64,000 nucleotides of DNA from Alopecurus myosuroides (lineage: Eukaryota; Streptophyta; Magnoliopsida; Poales; Poaceae): the NCBI GenBank assembly GCA_028641055.1, contig CM054060.1, forward strand, positions 54,214,292 to 54,278,291, written 5' to 3'. The translations under genes and the position numbers were made by a program. The notes under the pieces are model-generated. The model was not told the origin of the DNA, did no database searches, and was given only the letters and a program-made list of their open reading frames with translations. Shown piece after piece: positions 46,501-57,189 of this stretch. Position 1 is the first letter of the stretch; each line of letters opens with the position of its first letter.

Positions 46501-46980
46501 TTACGCAAATTGCGCATTTTATTATTCCATCTCCGTATTGGGTTATCCCCCAAGACCTGTGTTAGCCATACTTTCTTAACTAGTCCATCAAAACCATCGC
46601 GAAAAAACCATCCTAGTTCAAATTTGAACTGTGTCTGGCTTTTTGGTATTGATGTGCCGGTTGAGAGAAGCAGGGGGGCATGGTCCGATAGAGACTCAAT
46701 ACGTTCTAGAGCACGTACCATTACCAAAGGGAACTTATCCTCCCAGTCGGTACTCATTAATACGCGATCTAGTTTTTCGTATGTAGGCTCCGGCAGACTA
46801 TTTGCCCAGGTGAACTGTCGTCCGGACATGTAAACCTCTCTCAAATCCAGGCTATCAATGAGAACGTTGAACAAGAAAGGCCAATGACCATCAAACCGTC
46901 TCCGGCTTTTCTCCTGTGGGAATCTTAGCAAATTAAAATCACCACCAATTAGAATTTGATGTGGATTATTATTAGCCAGG
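43552..46980 (-). pseudogene. LINE, 3' half (endonuclease C-terminus, reverse transcriptase, zf-RVT)
   Basis: The less damaged of the two copies. One frame (46988-45528) spans the endonuclease end and the RT N-terminus and stops at a TAG after MKGFS. The next (45485-44802), in the same frame, has RQGDPLSPVLFN and the catalytic YADD (45287-45276). A one-base loss in an A run near 44885 shifts into the last frame (44880-43591), which carries the zf-RVT cysteines and HLFFEC. A T run at 43552-43563 is the poly-A tail. The element continues to the right beyond the solo LTR. It is a plant L1-type LINE, not mobile in this state. Confidence 0.9.
46976..46980. repeat. Target-site duplication of the solo LTR (CCAGG), left copy
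   Basis: CCAGG precedes the LTR start TGATGCATG and is repeated at 48675-48679. Removing the LTR and one copy restores the LINE reading frame. Confidence 0.92.
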
Positions 46981-48674
46981 TGATGCATGTAAAATGCATA
47001 GATGAATTTTGCATATTCTCACATGGTTTTCTATTACATATTGCATCATATAAGGGTATAATTCAATGTTTTATAGTATTTTGGGTTAAATTACAAAGTC
47101 CCCCAACTTTTATGGAATTAATCCTGCTTGTCAAAAATCCCGTTTTCTATATTTTTGACGTTTCAGGGGGCAAACTTCCGCGAAATCACCTGAAAATCTG
47201 CGGGGGTCATTTTCTTGGAAGGAGAAGACTTGCGGGCGAAGGATCCACGAGAATTGGGAAAGGAGGACCAAAAGAGGACCCTCCACGCGGCCAGATTCCT
47301 TGGCCGCATGAGAGGCCCCCTTTTGGCCCCGGTGGCCCCAATTCCTTCCATCTTCGACTTAACGACTCCGTCTTGACCTAAAACCGGCTATAAAAAGGGT
47401 CCCCCGTACCCTTACGGGGAGGAGCGCCACCGAAACAGAGACATGGACTTCCAGATTGGAGGGGGAAAACTCCGGCGGGGCGCCGCCGGTGTGATATCCT
47501 ACCCCTCCAACGTCATCACCATCGACATCTCCATGAAGAGGGAGTAGTCTACCCCAGGGCTATGGGTTTGTGGAAGTAGCACTTGTATCTCTCTCTCTAT
47601 GTGCTTCACTAATTAGATCCGTATGAGCTGCCTCACATAATTACGGGCACCGTTGTAATTCCTATGTGGTGGATCTTTTCTATGAGTTATTGAATCTGAG
47701 ATTGCAATTGTTTCTCTTGAGTTATTTGAGCAGATGTATCTTATGTACCCCGTTCTTATTTGCTAGCTTTGATCAATCTAGTTCTTGAGAGCGTGTGTGG
47801 GGTGATGGGTGCATTAGTTGGAGTAACGGGGGGTGGCTAGTGTTGTGAAAGTGACAGAAGTTCAGCGATCCACTTAGGTTTTGTTAAACCTTTCTTAGTT
47901 ACCTCACTAGGGATAAAAAGGAGTACCTTGTTACCGGGGATTTGAAGTGACACTAATAAATCTCCATGACTAGATCTAGCAAGTTCTTACTTCAACTTCA
48001 TGTCACATTGCTTAAAGCTATACTCTGGCTTTTCCTTAACTATCGAGGTGTTATGATTTATTTCGCATCTTGGTGGAGTATAAGAGGGATCAATATGACC
48101 GTAGAGATTTCTATGCTAGGACGTGATGCCCATATGAAAGTACTCAATGTTAAACATGTTATTTTAATCTCACATGTAATTCTTTATGTCCACCGTCTAC
48201 CACTTTATTTGAGAGAATGCAAGTGTGAAACCATGAACCCCGGTCCTATTTTAATTATAAGAAAACACTCTAGTTACTTTGCTGCAATTTACTTTACTTG
48301 CACTTTACTTTACTTGCATCTCCAATTCGAATTTACATTATCTCCATCACCACTTGCATCACAAAAATACAAAAACATTCCAATGCATATTTATTTTCTC
48401 ATTTGCATTTAGTAGTAGATTTAATTATTGCACATTTACTTTCCGTTTTGCATTGCAATTTAGAAGTCTCACACCTTGTGCTTGACAACCACTTTGTGAG
48501 GTTGACGGCACAAAATTCTCTACTTGTTTGCAGGATCCTGGAGGAAGCTTGGAAGACAACTGCTAAAATACTGGCTCCCCAAGAGTTCGATATAAACCCT
48601 CGAGTCACCCTCGTGGGGAAGAAGGCTTGCCACTAGCTACACACTCTGCACTTGGAGTCTCAACCTAGCCATCA
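46981..48674 (+). repeat. Solo LTR of an Athila-like element (1,694 bp)
   Basis: Starts TGATGCATGTAAAATGCAT and ends CTAGCCATCA, flanked by CCAGG on both sides, with no internal region. The termini match, in opposite orientation, those of the LTRs at 50047-51471 and 55542-57189, so it belongs to a related family. A TATA box (47389-47396) and a GC-rich leader downstream are as expected for an LTR promoter. It arose by recombination between two LTRs of a former full element. Confidence 0.9.
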
Positions 48675-49059
48675 CCAGGTTAACCAACTCACGCAGAAAA
48701 GCCTCCTTAAACTCTTCCTGGGCAGCACCATACACAACGACTAAGCTCTATATGAAATTTTCAGCACGGTTTCGGAGGTGTAATTTAATATGAAAATCAC
48801 CATCCGACCTTGCTAACACATCAAAGGAGTCAGTTTTAACGCCTAGTAGAATGCCACCCGATCTACCACGAGGAGGGATAGAGTGCCAAGTAAAGTCGAG
48901 AGCACCTGAAAGGCGGTTCAGAACACTCACTTGAAAATCTCTCCTTCCTGTTTCGGAGGTAGCCAGAAACTCCAATTTGTGATCCCTGACATATTGTGCA
49001 ATATTCAAATGTTTAGCCAAGTCTCCAAGACCTCTGCTATTAGTGAATAAGCCATTCAT
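48675..49059 (-). pseudogene. LINE ORF2 start (endonuclease N-terminus)
   Basis: Begins MNGLFTNSRGLGDLAK at 49059. It has the endonuclease landmarks FLATSETGR and RGRSGGILLGV and one TAG near 48748 (ENFI*SLVVVYGAA), then runs in frame into the solo LTR insertion at 48675. The rest of the endonuclease resumes at 46980. The ATG overlaps the TGA of ORF1. Confidence 0.8.
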
Positions 49060-50046
49060 CGGGAAACACTTGGATTTTTAGGCGGTCTCGCGATGTTACG
49101 CGGTGAATTTTTCCTCTTTTGTTTAGCGGTTTTGGATTTCCGGCCGGAAGCATATAGATCAAATAAAGATCCAAGCCCGTCCTCATCCAATCCCACCTCA
49201 GTCACCTCCCCCACTAGATGTGATAAAAGCTGTCCATCCGAAGAGGCATACGTTGAATCATCATCCATGTGAGGTATGTCCACCATGGGAGAAGCACTCG
49301 GATTGACCGATAAACGATCAAATTCCATATGCTTCAATACATTAGTGGACAACGTGATCTCTTTATCATTCTTCCCTAAAGAAACACCAACTACGCCTAG
49401 GCTAGAGGGTAATTTGGTATTTGGAAAAGAAAGAAATGACTTTGTAGAGGATCCCGTACCTTTTGGCGAAGCTGAAAACATCGCCGCCTTCCGTCTCATG
49501 GCCTTGGGCATCGCGTCCTCATCCGTCGATGAAGCCCCATCCGCGGCAACGAGATGGCGAGCACTGCGTCTCAGCCCACCATTAGGCTGCCCAGGAACCA
49601 CGGAGGAGGGCGCCCCGGCGGAGGGAGGTAATTGCGAAGAAGATACACCCCAACCACCATGTCCTTCCCCGCCCTGACAGGAACCGCCGCAACCGTGCCG
49701 CTGCCCGCTAGTGATGGCGGGGTCACTGGCGTCGTCACGGCATCCCGGCGTACTGCCCGCGGCCCAGAGGACCCGGACAGCCTTCCTGTAGACACCCACG
49801 CCGTATCTGTCGATCCACCTCGCACCGGTGGGGGAGTACGCATGCATAGTCCGTCGATGGCGTGCGCGACAGCGTCATGAATACCGCACCGCCCGGCCTG
49901 CGCGGCACCTCCGCTAGCCGTCGCGTGGGCGAGCGTCGCCTGCTCCCCGCTGCGCTCCGCGGCAGCAGGACTGCCAGGTGGGCTGGGCCCCGTCCGCTGC
50001 TTACTGCAGTCAGCAGCTGCTGTCTAGGCGACGGACAACGGCGCGC
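49056..50046 (-). pseudogene. LINE ORF1, C-terminal part
   Basis: A frame of 263 codons from 49847 (usable upstream sequence is GC-rich and shifted) is rich in Ser/Pro/Lys and ends in KQKRKNSPRNIARPPKNPSV before TGA. This is the linker and basic tail typical of plant LINE ORF1 proteins. The stop overlaps the ORF2 start as ATGA. The 5' side is cut at 50046 by the second Athila-like element. Confidence 0.7.
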
Positions 50047-51471
50047 TGATGACTCCCAAGTGCAGGAGATCAATTGTAGTACCTTTCTATAAGTATTTTA
50101 GTGTCGAACCCACGAGAAGCTAAAGGTAAGCTATCTATTCTTTAAAGCCCTATAACCCTCTTATATGGCTGTTTATGCAAAGCAATAAGTTTGACTAAAA
50201 GGAACTAACTAATTAAAAGCAAGTGACGTGGAGTGTGGTTTGTCTAGTAACTAGTGAAGCAAGTTTAAAATGCAAGTAATCCTAGAGCAAGTTTCTAAAG
50301 CAAGTTTCTAAGCAAGTTTCACAAGTAGCAAGCAGCAAATATCTCAAGTATCTCAAGGGAGCAAGTGTTCTAGCAATAGGTGTTTCGTTCGTGTGGTTGT
50401 CACAATTAGTGAAGCACATGTTTTAGTCTTAGTTGTTTCTTCTAGGAAGGAGCCATGAATAGGTATAGTCAAGTAAATGATCTACAACCCCTTATGATGG
50501 ATCATGTGGCCAAGTAAATAACTGCAGAAGATTGATTAAGACATAAAGTCCCACCATAGCCTTACGTTCTAAGGTCCCCTATAAATATCCCCCAATAACT
50601 TAACTTTGTGGCTCGGTCTCAGATTACTGTCACTCCCAAGTCACCACCACTCCATTATGCTACCGGTGATCACCTTACAAGCATTCCCCAACATATGCGT
50701 GCACTCATATATTGTACATAAAGACAATCATAGAAGATAACAAACTTGTACGCAACCAATCAACGAACTATTTCACCATTGCCAAGAACAATTCACTACT
50801 CAAACATAGACGGGGAGACACAATACATCTAGGGAATACAGTATTGCATCATACATCATGTTTGCCAAGAGATTAGAGTGGAGAGATGGAGCTGATCTTG
50901 CTGTAGATGTTGATGATGAACACGCCGGAGGGGGTTGGAGCCCTCCGGGGGTGATCCCGGTGGCGTTTCCCCTCCTCCGATCTTCTCCGGCGGCAGCCTT
51001 CTGTCTCTCTGTTTTGTGGTTTCGTCTCTCGGCGCCGCCTCCTTCTTGAAAAGGCCAGGGGACCATTTATATAGTCGTTTTTAGGTCACGAGACACTCGG
51101 GAGAAGAAAGATCGACGACATCGGAGCCACGGGGCAAAAAGGGGGCCCCACACGTGGCCACGGAATCTGGCCACGTGGAGGGTCCTCTTTTCCACTTGGT
51201 TGGCCTTTTGGCCCTCTACTTTGGCCCATGGTCTTCGTCTCGAAAATTCTGAACCGTGCTCTTTGTCCTTGCCCTTTTTGGAGTCCCGAAGCTTCCGGAA
51301 AGTCTGAAACACTAAAAAGTACGTTTTCTGGAAAAACAGGGTTAGAACCAAAAGAAGGGGGATTGTTCAGAAAATCCCCCAAATCATTAGAAAACATGAA
51401 TATAAGTTGCTAATATGTAGGAAAAACAAGTAATAACATGCAAAGTTCATGTATGCATTTTACATGCATCA
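50047..51471 (-). repeat. 3' LTR of the second Athila-like element (1,425 bp)
   Basis: TGATGACTCCC to ACATGCATCA, with complete termini. Compared with the other LTR the first 100 bp show five differences. Confidence 0.9.
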
Positions 51472-54400
51472 ACATCCCCAAGCTTAACCCATACTCGTCC
51501 TCGAGTATGAAGGTGATAAAACTAACATGGACTTTGCATTTTAAAATAATCATGGAATATCAAAGAAGATTATTCATGCTACATATAATAAAATGATTCA
51601 TAATGTAGATGAGTAGCAACATACAATTCATGTTATAAGAAATATCAAATATGCAAGCAAAGATGCTTCATGAAAGTTCACAAAGTGTATAATGAAATTA
51701 AAGCACTATGGACCAAATGCATACACAAAATGAAAAATAAAATCCTATATTGGTCAAAGAATAGCATAATGGAAAATAGAAAATATGGTGGACACTTTGG
51801 AGAAAATTGAGTAGAGGTAAAACATGATCAAGTATTATTTAGCCTCTAAATTATTCAACTAAAATTACTAATTGAAATGTGGCATACATTGGTCTAAGAC
51901 TCTCATTGCCCCTTTATCACTAGCATCTTAAATTGTGAATGTTGAAGTAATGTGATTGACAAGGTGTTGGTTGAATGCCTCATGCCCCGTGAGTGTGAAA
52001 ACCTACTCCATGATTACTCAACTTAAGATTCCTAGTAAGCTTTGTACAATCATAATAAGTATTAATGACATCATAGAGAACCGCAAAGAGGTACCTCTTG
52101 CCCCATGACATGGAAACCAGCCCATGTCACAATGACAAGATGAACAAACGGAGTAGACTCATCATCCTTTTTTATTTCATTCACTATATGCATAGCTTCT
52201 TATTTTATTGTAGGATGTGTTTGTAGAGTCCACTCTAGCTGTAAGTAAATTTCCACCATGATCAAGCATGGCTTGGGTTAGTGGCCCAATGCGTTTCTCT
52301 AGTCATAAATATACTTACTCATCAAAACTTACTATTCCTCTATTTCATTTCGGCATGGCAGGAGTCCAAAAACAAAAGTACATGATATCAACCAAATGTA
52401 AATTTTTGTGCAATGTTGAAAGCTTTCCAGTGATACACGTTTATAGCTAGCTCCCAACCAAACACTTGTCAAACGCAAAACTTTTAGCTCCCGTTATTGG
52501 GTCATCTTTATTAAGTGCAATGAAAAGTAAAGGTGTGCATTCAAAAGTTTGTGAGAGTCCTATCCCAAATTCAGATCATGACAATTAATAAAGTGAATAT
52601 CTTAATTTAGAACATAAATAACACTATAACATGGTGAACATACTCGGAATAGCTCTGAAGCTAATAGTTAGGTATGGTGGACTCGCTGGAAATACTTGGC
52701 TAAAGGGTGTTGGAAACAAGTTTATACTTGTTGGAATTTTTACTTTTTTGGCTAGCAAGAGGGAGATAGTTGACCAGCTACTATGCATGCATTAGTGTCC
52801 ATAGAACTACTCATTTCATGACAAACTAAGTAAACTAACAATTAACATCAAAAACATGAATAAGAGATAGCTCATGACAACACTATTGCAAATTTCTACA
52901 CCTAAAACAGCATATAAATCATGCAACTATAAGTAGATTTTATAATCAACTAAAGCATCCATTTCCCAATAAATATAACAGCATCCAACTTAATTCAACC
53001 CATTATTCTAGTAGCTGATTCTCATAAAGATAATTGTGGTGGTGGTCTCACAAATAAACTAAAAAAAACAAAACTAGACGCTTCAAGTTTCTGCGATAAA
53101 TGTTTTGCTTAGAAAAACAGAAAGTAGACGTGTGCTAACCAAAAGAGTGTTGGTCCAGGGGGGTGTTCACCACATCCCCAATCTTGTGGTTTTCACCACT
53201 CTTGGATCTCTCTTGGCGCAGCTCCTCTATTCCCTGTGAAAAAACTTTACAAAACATGTTTCTCCCATTCTTTTTCTGTGGGGTGAGATTAGCAAGGACA
53301 AACAAAACAAATGCATCCTGCACAAAATTCCAAAACAAATGCTCCAGAAGATAGACAATAAGGTTCATAATTTTGTATGTTCACTCTCTAGCTCGAAAAG
53401 ATCAAGGAAATTCAAGTCCCAAATCCAAAGAGTGCATCCAACAAAAGAAGGCAAAATCTGTCCAGAAAAGCAGTAGCAGAAAAACGAACGTTTTCCCTAC
53501 GCTAGACACATCAAAAAATTAATCCAATTTTTGTGCTTACAGAGTACGAAAAGTTGCAGAACATACTAAAAAATTATCTCAATACGACTTACAGATAAAA
53601 AATAAAAAATCATACGGTGAGCAGAATCGTGCTGAAACAGAAATTCCAAGCACTAGGATAACAACTTTTAAATCCAAATGGGTGAAACTTGACACTTTAT
53701 TGAAAACTCCAGAAACTAAACTAAAGACTAAGTCTCTTGTTACAACAAGAGGACACTAGGAAAAACCAACTAAGAACAACCGGGTTGCCTCCCGTAAAGC
53801 GCTTTATTGATAGCCGTATAGCTAGGCTTTTCTTACTTAACATCATGATGGTTGGAGTGAGGTGGCTCGGCATCCCAAGCTTGGATTCTTGTACTTATTT
53901 GATACATGTAGGGTGAGCCCAGGGGTACATCCCCAAGCTTGATTGGATGTCCCTCTTGATCTTTGTTCATCTCACTCAACTCTTCCTCCTGAAAAATTCT
54001 TCTTACACAAATCTCAACATAAAACTTGATTAGAAGGGTTAGTGCCTCCATAAATAAAATCCACATAGGTACAACAAAGAAACATCATGAGTTGATTGTA
54101 AATATTAACTACTGTTACTACAGTTGTGCATTTCTCCCTTATCAAAAGAACCACACAAAACACAAGTAATAAGAGCAATGCAAAATAAAGACATAATCTG
54201 CCAAAAACTGAACAGCCCGTAAAGAGTGAATTTTTAGAGGCACTTAAGTTGCTCAAATCAGAAAACTTAAAACTAATGAAATATGTAGTGATAACTAAAT
54301 ATTTCTGTCGTAAATTACCAGGTCAAAATTCCACTTCTGTGATTTTAAACATTTTTCGCAGTGAAGTTCAGGAATCTGTTTTCTCGACAGCTAATTACTA

Positions 54401-54726
54401 TTGTTTAATCCTATCTCTCATATAAGATTATTCTTGCCATTTAAGATGAGAAATAAGAGAGAAATGTGATGTTACAGTAGTGAACTAATATTTTTATTAT
54501 TTTTAGATTTGGAAAAAGTTTTAATGATAGAGACTTTGCAATGGTTTCATTGGCATGAACAACACATGTTCAAGGTCGACCCCAACTTCTCCTTTACTCA
54601 TCCTTCTCATTTACTTTCCCAAATTTTTTATAAAATGAAAATATTAAACTAAATGATAGATAACAGTAGGTAAAGGTATTTTACATGTTGTAAAGACATA
54701 AATGTGTGCTCAAACCGAATAGGAAA

Positions 54727-55386
54727 TTAAAGCATAAGGAACACACCAAAAATATTAAACAATTTATTTTTAAGTCTAACCCCTTTCCTATGCATTGGCA
54801 TTTTGTAATGAAACAAATAAAAGAAGCACATAATAGCAAGCATAGAAAGGTAGATCAAGTGCAACTTCAATACTTTCAGCATAAAGAGGGGAAACTTAAT
54901 ATTGTTGAAATATGTGTAACCATGTTTCCCTCTCTCATAATAATTTTCAGTAGCATCATGAATAGATTCAACAATATGAATATCACATAAAACATTCTTA
55001 TCATGAGCCACATGCATAAAAGAATCACTACTCTCCACATAAGTAAAATCCTCATTAGTGATAGTGGGAGTTAAACATTCATAACTTTCATTGCAATCAT
55101 CATATATAGGAGGCATAGTATCATCAAAGTGAATTTTCTCCTCCAAGCTTGGGGAACTAGAAATATCATGCTCATCAAAACCAACTTTCCCAAGCTTAAA
55201 ACTTTCCATAGAATCAGCAAGTATATCATTTTTATCCTCAATAGTAGGGGGACTAAAAATATCATATTCATCAAGACAAACTTCCCCAAGCTCAAGGTTT
55301 TCCTTAGCAATAAAGGTGTTCAAAGAATTAGTACTACCACAAATATGATTGTTGTGCAAATAATTTTTCAATTTCTCCTCAAACAC
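54727..55386 (-). CDS. 219-aa accessory protein with hydrophobic C-terminus
   Basis: The only long frame of the element, starting about 130 bp inside the primer site (MFEEKLKNYLHNN). The N-terminal half is acidic and contains a repeated block of the form LxLG(E/K)V(C/G)(L/F)DE(Y/H)DI(F/S). The middle has VESSDSFMHVAHDKN and HDATENYYERGKHG. The C-terminus has a probable membrane segment (LHLIYLSMLAIMCFFYLF) followed by KMPMHRKGVR. I recall similar frames in other Triticeae LTR elements, but no function is known to me. It is not gag or pol. Confidence 0.55.
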   Translation of the reverse strand: MFEEKLKNYLHNNHICGSTNSLNTFIAKENLELGEVCLDEYDIFSPPTIEDKNDILADSMESFKLGKVGFDEHDISSSPSLEEKIHFDDTMPPIYDDCNESYECLTPTITNEDFTYVESSDSFMHVAHDKNVLCDIHIVESIHDATENYYERGKHGYTYFNNIKFPLFMLKVLKLHLIYLSMLAIMCFFYLFHYKMPMHRKGVRLKNKLFNIFGVFLML

Positions 55387-55513
55387 TTCATGTCCTAATT
55401 CAAGGTAGATATTATACAGTTCTAAAATTGTTTGGTTGTTTTCAATTTTTTTTGTCTTTTAGGTTTATATGTTAGTATGAAATGCAAACAAGAATAAAAT
55501 CTTAGCACAACGC

Positions 55514-55531
55514 TCCCCGGCAACGGCGCCA
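55514..55531 (-). other. Primer-binding site, tRNA-Asp type
   Basis: The minus strand reads TGGCGCCGTTGCCGGGGA, a full 18-base match to the complement of the plant tRNA-Asp 3' end, 10 bases inside the LTR. Confidence 0.85.
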
Positions 55532-55541
55532 GAAAAGTGCT

Positions 55542-57189
55542 TGATGACTCCCAAGTGCAGGAGATCAATTGTAGTACCTTTCGATAAGTATTTGAGTGTC
55601 GAACCCACGAGGAGCTGAAGGTAAGCTATCTATTCTCTAAAGCCCTATAACCCTCTTATATGGCTGTTTATGCAAAGCAATAAGTTTGACTAAAAGGAAC
55701 TAACTAATTAAAAGCAAGTGACGTGGAGTGTGGTTTGTCTAGTAACTAATGAAGCAAGTTTAAAATGCAAGTAATCTTAGAGCAAGTTTCTAAAGCAAGT
55801 TTCTAAGCAAGTTTCACAAGTAGCAAGCAGCAAATATCTCAAGTATCTCAACGGAGCTAGTGTTCTAGCAATAGGTGTTTCGTTCGTGTGGTTGTCACAA
55901 TTAGTGAAGCACATGTTTTAGAACTAACTAATTAAAAGCAAGTGACGTGGAGTGTGGTTTGTCTAGTAACTAATGAAGCAAGTTTAAAATGCAAGTAATC
56001 TTAGAGCAAGTTTCTAAAGCAAGTTTCTAAGCAAGTTTCACAAGTAGCAAGCAGCAAATATCTCAAGTATCTCAACGGAGCTAGTGTTCTAGCAATAGGT
56101 GTTTCGTTCGTGTGGTTGTCACAATTAGTGAAGCACATGTTTTAGTCTTAGTTGTTTCTTCTAGGAAGGAGCCATGAATAGGTATAGTCAAGTAAATGAT
56201 CTACAACCCCTTATGATGGATCATGTGGCCAAGTAAATGACTGCACAAGATTGATTAAGACATAAAGTCCCACCATAGCCTTACGTTCTAAGGTCCCCTA
56301 TATATATCCCCCAATAACTTAACTTTGTGGCTCGGTCTCAGGTTACTGTCACTCCCAAGTCACCACCACTCCATTATGCTACCGGTGATCACCTTACATG
56401 CATTCCCCAACATATGCGTGCACTCATATATTATACATAAAGACAATCATAGAAGATAACAAACTTGAATGCAACCAATCAACGAACTATTTCACCATTG
56501 CCAAGAACAATTCACTACTCAAACATAGACGGGGAGACACAATACATCTAGGGAATATAGTATTGCATCATACATCGTGTTTTCCAAGAGATTACAGTGG
56601 AGAGATGGAGCTGATCTTGCTGTAGATGTTGATGATGAACACGCCGGAGGGGGGTGGAGCCCTCCGGGGGTGATCCCGGCGGCGTTTCCCCCCCTCCGAT
56701 CTTCTCCGGCGGCAACCTTCTATCTCTCTGTTTCGTGGTTTCGTCTCTCGGCGCTGCCTCCTTCTCGAAAAGGCAAGGGGACCCTTTATATAGTCGTTTT
56801 TAGGCCACGAGACACTCAGGAGAAGAAAGATCGACGGAATCGGAGCCACGGGGGCAAAAAGGGGGCCCCACACGCGGCCAAGGAATCTGGCCGCGTGGAG
56901 GGTCCTCTTTTCCACCTGGTTGGCCTTTTGTCCCTCTACTTTGGCCCATGGTCTTCATCTTGAAAATTCTGAACCGTGATCTTTGGCCTTGCCCTTTTTG
57001 GAGTCCCGAAGCTCCCGGAAAGTCTGAAACACTAAAAAGTACGTTTTCTGGAAAAACAGGGTTAGAACCAAAAGAAGGGGGATTGTTCAGAAAATCCCCC
57101 AAATCATTATAAAACATGAATATAAGTTTCTAATATGTAGGAAAAACAAGTAATAACATGCAAAGTTCATGTATGTATTTTACATGCAT
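55542..57189 (-). repeat. 5' LTR of the second Athila-like element, with internal duplication
   Basis: Collinear with 50047-51471 but 223 bp longer because 55697-55920 is repeated as 55921-56144. The outer end stops at ACATGCAT without the final CA. Confidence 0.88.
55697..56144. repeat. Perfect 224-bp tandem duplication within the LTR
   Basis: 55697-55920 and 55921-56144 appear identical base for base. The other LTR has one copy (from 50204). Confidence 0.95.

Larger units (their letters stand above)
36280..48035. repeat. Tandem segmental duplication, unit 2 (11,756 bp)
   Basis: Collinear with unit 1 and 35 bp longer through small indels, such as extra bases near 38310 and 38738 and the loss of 16 bp near 43690. 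The collinearity ends at the third TTA (48036-48038), after which the solo LTR goes on. Confidence 0.93.
51472..55541 (-). other. Internal region of the second Athila-like element
   Basis: Mostly AT-rich non-coding DNA. CATCCCCAAGCTT motifs, the complement of the purine tract, recur next to the left LTR (51474), in variant form near 53172, and near 53875 and 53930. A GTTGCCTCCCGTAAAGCG segment near 53785 is shared with the first Athila-like element. No protease, RT or integrase motif is present. Confidence 0.7.
50047..57189 (-). mobile_element. Second non-autonomous Athila-like LTR element
   Basis: LTRs at 50047-51471 and 55542-57189 both start TGATGACTCCCAAGTGCAGG. A perfect tRNA-Asp primer site lies at 55514-55531 and a purine tract at the left LTR, so it points leftwards. 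The 4.1-kb interior has no gag-pol domains but carries a 219-codon frame next to the primer site. The right LTR lacks its terminal CA and no flanking duplication is seen, so one border has been damaged. It sits in LINE ORF1. Confidence 0.85.

Noticed and set aside
24559..48038. The two 11.7-kb units as giant LTRs of one element
   Set aside because: The units are adjacent with no internal region. Their ends lack TG...CA and a primer site, and the breakpoints fall inside another LTR.
49276..49677. Plus-strand ORF of 133 codons
   Set aside because: Shadow of LINE ORF1 on the opposite strand.
54727..55386. The 219-aa frame as a retroviral-type envelope gene
   Set aside because: One C-terminal hydrophobic segment is not enough. 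There is no signal peptide, no cleavage site and no position downstream of pol.
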